From Pseudomonadales bacterium (GTDB taxonomy: Bacteria > Pseudomonadota > Gammaproteobacteria > Pseudomonadales > Pseudohongiellaceae): a stretch of 7,606 bases of DNA. Each line of letters starts with the position of its first letter. Position 1 is the first letter of the stretch. Below, piece after piece: positions 5,132-7,606 of this stretch. Made by a program: the position numbers and the translations under genes. The stretch covers positions 1 to 7,606 of the forward strand of contig JAKSCP010000271.1 in the NCBI GenBank assembly GCA_022360535.1, written 5' to 3'. The notes beneath the pieces were generated by a model that was given only the letters and a program-made list of their open reading frames with translations, did no database searches and was not told the DNA's origin.

Positions 5132-7324
5132 ATGAAGAACGGACTTACGCTAAATCTGGGGATTTTTCTGATCCTGACCTCTGGCGCCTTTGCCCAGGAG
5201 GCATCTGAGGGCGCCGCCCCTGTTGCTGGAGCTCCGGTATCCAATTCCAATACACCTGAAGAAATCACAGAGTCGGCAGAGGAAGAGACAGGCTCAACTG
5301 TTGTTTATGATGCCGAATTCTTTGCCCAATTCGCGCCCATTACGGCCAACGATATGCTGGATCGCATACCTGGTATCAACATTAATGGTGGCGGTGGTGG
5401 CGGAGGAAACGACAGGGGATTGGGTACCGGGGGTAATCTCTTAATCAATGGCCAGCGCATCGCCGGCAAAGATAACTCTGCACGCGACCAACTCAGCAGA
5501 ATCACTGCCGCAGAAGTCGAACGCATTGAAATCATTCGTGACACAACAGGCGCGTTGAATGTACGCGGCGCCGGCGAAGTCATCAATATTATCCTGGTGG
5601 AAGTCCCGTCTCGTTCAAGCACTACGGTGCAAGCGGTTAATCGCCTGAATCATGACGATACTTACGAGTTCGGCGGCAATGTTGGCTGGTCGCTACAGGT
5701 CGGTAACTTTCAATCCTTGTTCAATATCGAAGCTCGCCCCAATTACGAAAATCGCGACAACCGTGAGTTTCGCGTTACGCCAGACGGCGAATTGCTGGGC
5801 ACTCTGTTCGAAACCAACATCCGCGATCAGGACGAGCATACCCTCAGCACCAACATGAGCTACAGCACCGACGCTCACCGTATCCAGTTTAACGCGCTTG
5901 CCAGTGAGGGTGACTTTGAACGGCCTATTCGTCGCGACTTTGTCGATTTTGTTGAAGGCGTCGCTGTGGAAAGTATTCAGGAAGAGCTGGTAGACAATAC
6001 GGAACGGAATTGGGAGATTGGTGGCGACTACGAGTACAGTTTCGATAATGGCTCGCGCCTTGCCGTTCTGTTTGTAGTAAGCGATGAAATCAGAGACTTT
6101 GTACGTGAACGCTTCGAAGCAGACCCTGCCGCCGACCCCCTGGACAAGAATTTGTTCATAGACTCGCAGCGGGAAAGCAAAGAATTTATTGTTCAAACCA
6201 ACTACAACTTTTCGCTGTCTGACTCTCAATCTCTGCGAATCGGCGTCGAGCGGGCGATCAACCAACTCGATTCAAAGTTGTTCATCGCTACCCCTTCTGA
6301 CAGTGATCCGGGTTCTGAGTTATTCGGAGGGCTAACCCTGGTATCTTCGGTTTCCAATCCCGGCACCCATGTTGAAGAAGAACGTTACGAGGGCTTTGCT
6401 TTTCATAATTGGGCAATCACCGATCGCGCTTCCCTGGAAAGCAGCATCGTCTACGAGACGTCGACAATCTTTCAAACAGGTGTGGTGAGCAAAGAACGCG
6501 ACTTTCAATTCTGGCGCCCATCTTTCGATTTTCGGTACAACTTTGCCGACAACTTTCGCTTTCGCGGCACTATCCAACGTGAGGTTGATCAACTTAGCTT
6601 CTCCTCGTTTGCTGCCACCACCAATGAAGAAGACAGAGACATCGATGCCCTGGGTGGAAATCCAGAACTGGAGCCAGAAACCAGCTGGAGCTACGAGGCA
6701 GAGCTGGAATACCGATTGCCAAATGATGCTGGCGTTTTATCTTCCAGTATTTTCTACACTGATATAGACAATCGAATCGGCCGCATCAATGCAACTGTAG
6801 ATCCGGAGCAACCTCTGTCCGCGACCGGCAACGTTGGTCCAGCCAAACAATACGGTTGGTTCACTCGGGCCAGCATACGATTAGGATTTTTGAATCTGCC
6901 CAATGCCATCGTTTCAGGCCGCATGGGTCTATTCGACTCCGAGATTTTGGATCCTTTTATCAATCAGGAAGTGCGCACCGGTGGTCGCGGTTTTGGCAAT
7001 ATCGATTTCAGACACGATATCACGTCAATCGGCCTTAGCTACGGCATCGAATATAATCATTCCATCTGGGGTGGCTTCTACGATATCGATATCGTTACTC
7101 GCACCCGAAATGATCGGCGACGATCCCTCGATTTATTCGTGCAGAAAGTTTGGTGGGATGACTGGACATTCCGCCTGGAAACAGACAACACACTGGATGC
7201 TTCACGCTGCCGTTTTCGAGAGCGTTACGACGGTACAACTATCGATGGCGTAGTTGAACTGATTCAGGATTCCTGCTCAAGCCGTTATCGCCGCTGGACC
7301 TTCACTGTCCAGACCACATTCTGA
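5132..7324 (+). CDS. TonB-dependent outer-membrane receptor
   Basis: This 730-residue protein takes up a ligand across the outer membrane using TonB energy; the ligand cannot be told from sequence. A signal peptide (1-21, cleavage after AFA) is followed by an acidic linker and a possible TonB-box-like STVVY (55-59). The plug domain covers about 60-157, with ITANDMLDRIPGI (70-82), a run of seven glycines (86-92), LLINGQRIAGK (103-113), VERIEIIRDTTGA (129-141) and RGAGEVINI (145-153), the usual plug ending. The rest is an alternating beta-barrel of even aromatic content, with the receptor-typical GGNPELEPETSWSY and a terminal Phe for BAM recognition. Its only cysteines, C693 and C715, lie in the last loop. 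The size is near the lower end for these receptors, with a compact barrel. Two stops follow in frame (TGA, TAG). The ATG is chosen for the signal peptide; the ribosome site is weak (AGAAG). It follows the secreted-protein gene on the same strand. Confidence 0.9.
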   Translation: MKNGLTLNLGIFLILTSGAFAQEASEGAAPVAGAPVSNSNTPEEITESAEEETGSTVVYDAEFFAQFAPITANDMLDRIPGININGGGGGGGNDRGLGTGGNLLINGQRIAGKDNSARDQLSRITAAEVERIEIIRDTTGALNVRGAGEVINIILVEVPSRSSTTVQAVNRLNHDDTYEFGGNVGWSLQVGNFQSLFNIEARPNYENRDNREFRVTPDGELLGTLFETNIRDQDEHTLSTNMSYSTDAHRIQFNALASEGDFERPIRRDFVDFVEGVAVESIQEELVDNTERNWEIGGDYEYSFDNGSRLAVLFVVSDEIRDFVRERFEADPAADPLDKNLFIDSQRESKEFIVQTNYNFSLSDSQSLRIGVERAINQLDSKLFIATPSDSDPGSELFGGLTLVSSVSNPGTHVEEERYEGFAFHNWAITDRASLESSIVYETSTIFQTGVVSKERDFQFWRPSFDFRYNFADNFRFRGTIQREVDQLSFSSFAATTNEEDRDIDALGGNPELEPETSWSYEAELEYRLPNDAGVLSSSIFYTDIDNRIGRINATVDPEQPLSATGNVGPAKQYGWFTRASIRLGFLNLPNAIVSGRMGLFDSEILDPFINQEVRTGGRGFGNIDFRHDITSIGLSYGIEYNHSIWGGFYDIDIVTRTRNDRRRSLDLFVQKVWWDDWTFRLETDNTLDASRCRFRERYDGTTIDGVVELIQDSCSSRYRRWTFTVQTTF

Positions 7325-7345
7325 TAGTTAGAACGAAAATCAGAC

Positions 7346-7397
7346 TACTTAGCCTCTGATCCAATACCACCACCAGCTTGGTGACAGAGGCTAAGTA
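7346..7397. terminator. Nested hairpin between convergent genes, probable bidirectional terminator
   Basis: Perfect 13-bp arms TACTTAGCCTCTG (7346-7358) and CAGAGGCTAAGTA (7385-7397) enclose a second hairpin, CACCA-GCT-TGGTG (7371-7383). It lies 21 bp past the receptor stop and 49 bp past the stop of the opposing gene. The plus-strand side has no T-tract, whereas on the minus strand the stem is followed by GTCTGATTTTCG, a better fit to an intrinsic terminator for the gene entering from the right. Confidence 0.6.
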
Positions 7398-7446
7398 ACC
7401 TGCTCCCAGCAAACCAATCTAGTCAGGTTAGCTCTATACTCGCCTT

Positions 7447-7606
7447 CTATATTCCGCTGAGGAAACTATCCGGAGACGACTGGAACTGATCAATGCACCA
7501 GGCAGTTGCAAAGATATAGATCTTGCCGTTGTGCACAGCAAAGAATTCAGGGTCAGCAGCTGCTGGTGGCGCTACCGGACACATTTCATTCTGAATACCG
7601 AAGCTG
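7447..7606 (-). CDS. C-terminal end of a YHS-like metal-binding protein (partial, runs off the window)
   Basis: On the minus strand an open frame enters at the right edge (first full codon at 7605) and ends at TAG 7449-7447, giving 52 residues. The visible part reads NEMCPVAPPAAADPEFF, then AVHNGKIYIF, then WCIDQFQSSPDSFL. This resembles the YHS domain pattern, in which a CP(V) motif is followed by DPxxxVxxxGKxYxF and a Cys before a phenylalanine-containing helix. YHS domains occur in copper-transport, heavy-metal and redox proteins; whether this is a stand-alone protein or the end of a larger one cannot be seen. The frame is convergent with the receptor gene and shares the hairpin at 7346-7397. 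The family call rests on short similarity only. Confidence 0.65.
   Translation of the reverse strand, partial: SFGIQNEMCPVAPPAAADPEFFAVHNGKIYIFATAWCIDQFQSSPDSFLSGI

Noticed and set aside
5693..6265. 190-codon minus-strand open frame inside the receptor gene
   Set aside because: It is antisense to a clear beta-barrel reading frame, has no ribosome site, and its protein shows no family motif; it arises from codon bias of the receptor gene.

Overview
The window reads as a chromosomal segment of a Gram-negative bacterium, most likely a gammaproteobacterium, possibly marine or environmental. The grounds are a full-length RecQ helicase very like the enterobacterial type, a TonB-dependent outer-membrane receptor with a C-terminal Phe, and a secreted protein of a type I associate with environmental Proteobacteria and Acidobacteria. 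No database search was possible, so the taxonomy is inference. All bases are accounted for by five complete genes, one gene cut by the right edge, and short intergenic regions. I see no tRNA, rRNA, CRISPR array, insertion sequence or phage gene.

Left block, minus strand (3-1812): a promoter drives a membrane-anchored or exported serine hydrolase of the beta-lactamase/LACTB fold (1738 to 422). It is followed 11 bp later by a BlaI/MecI/CopY-family winged-helix repressor (410 to 3). The BlaI stop overlaps a GTG at the very edge (TAGTG), so a third, translationally coupled gene probably follows; a BlaR1/MecR1-type M56 protease would be typical. Two near-identical 14-bp palindromes (ACTAATGAATTAGT and ACTAATAAATTAGT) bracket a good -35/-10 pair in front of the hydrolase. 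This looks like an autoregulated BlaI-type circuit whose main cargo is a LACTB-like hydrolase. The blaI-like gene carries a run of 19 A just before its end, an obvious slippage site.

Centre (1919-3715, plus strand): recQ, transcribed divergently from the hydrolase, with all helicase motifs, the four zinc cysteines, and RQC and HRDC domains. It has no recognisable ribosome-binding site but has a -10-like TATACT just upstream, so a nearly leaderless transcript is possible. A 234-bp gap follows, holding a doubtful 52-codon ORF and a weak hairpin.

Right block (3950-7606): a secreted or lipid-anchored conserved protein of unknown function (3950-4978), then a 153-bp spacer with two inverted repeats, then a TonB-dependent receptor (5132-7324) with a seven-glycine run in its plug. 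The two may act together in envelope uptake, but only adjacency and shared direction support this. Convergent to the receptor, the C-terminal 52 codons of a YHS-like metal-binding protein enter from the right edge on the minus strand (stop at 7447). Between the two gene ends lies a strong nested hairpin (13-bp perfect arms), probably the shared transcription end.
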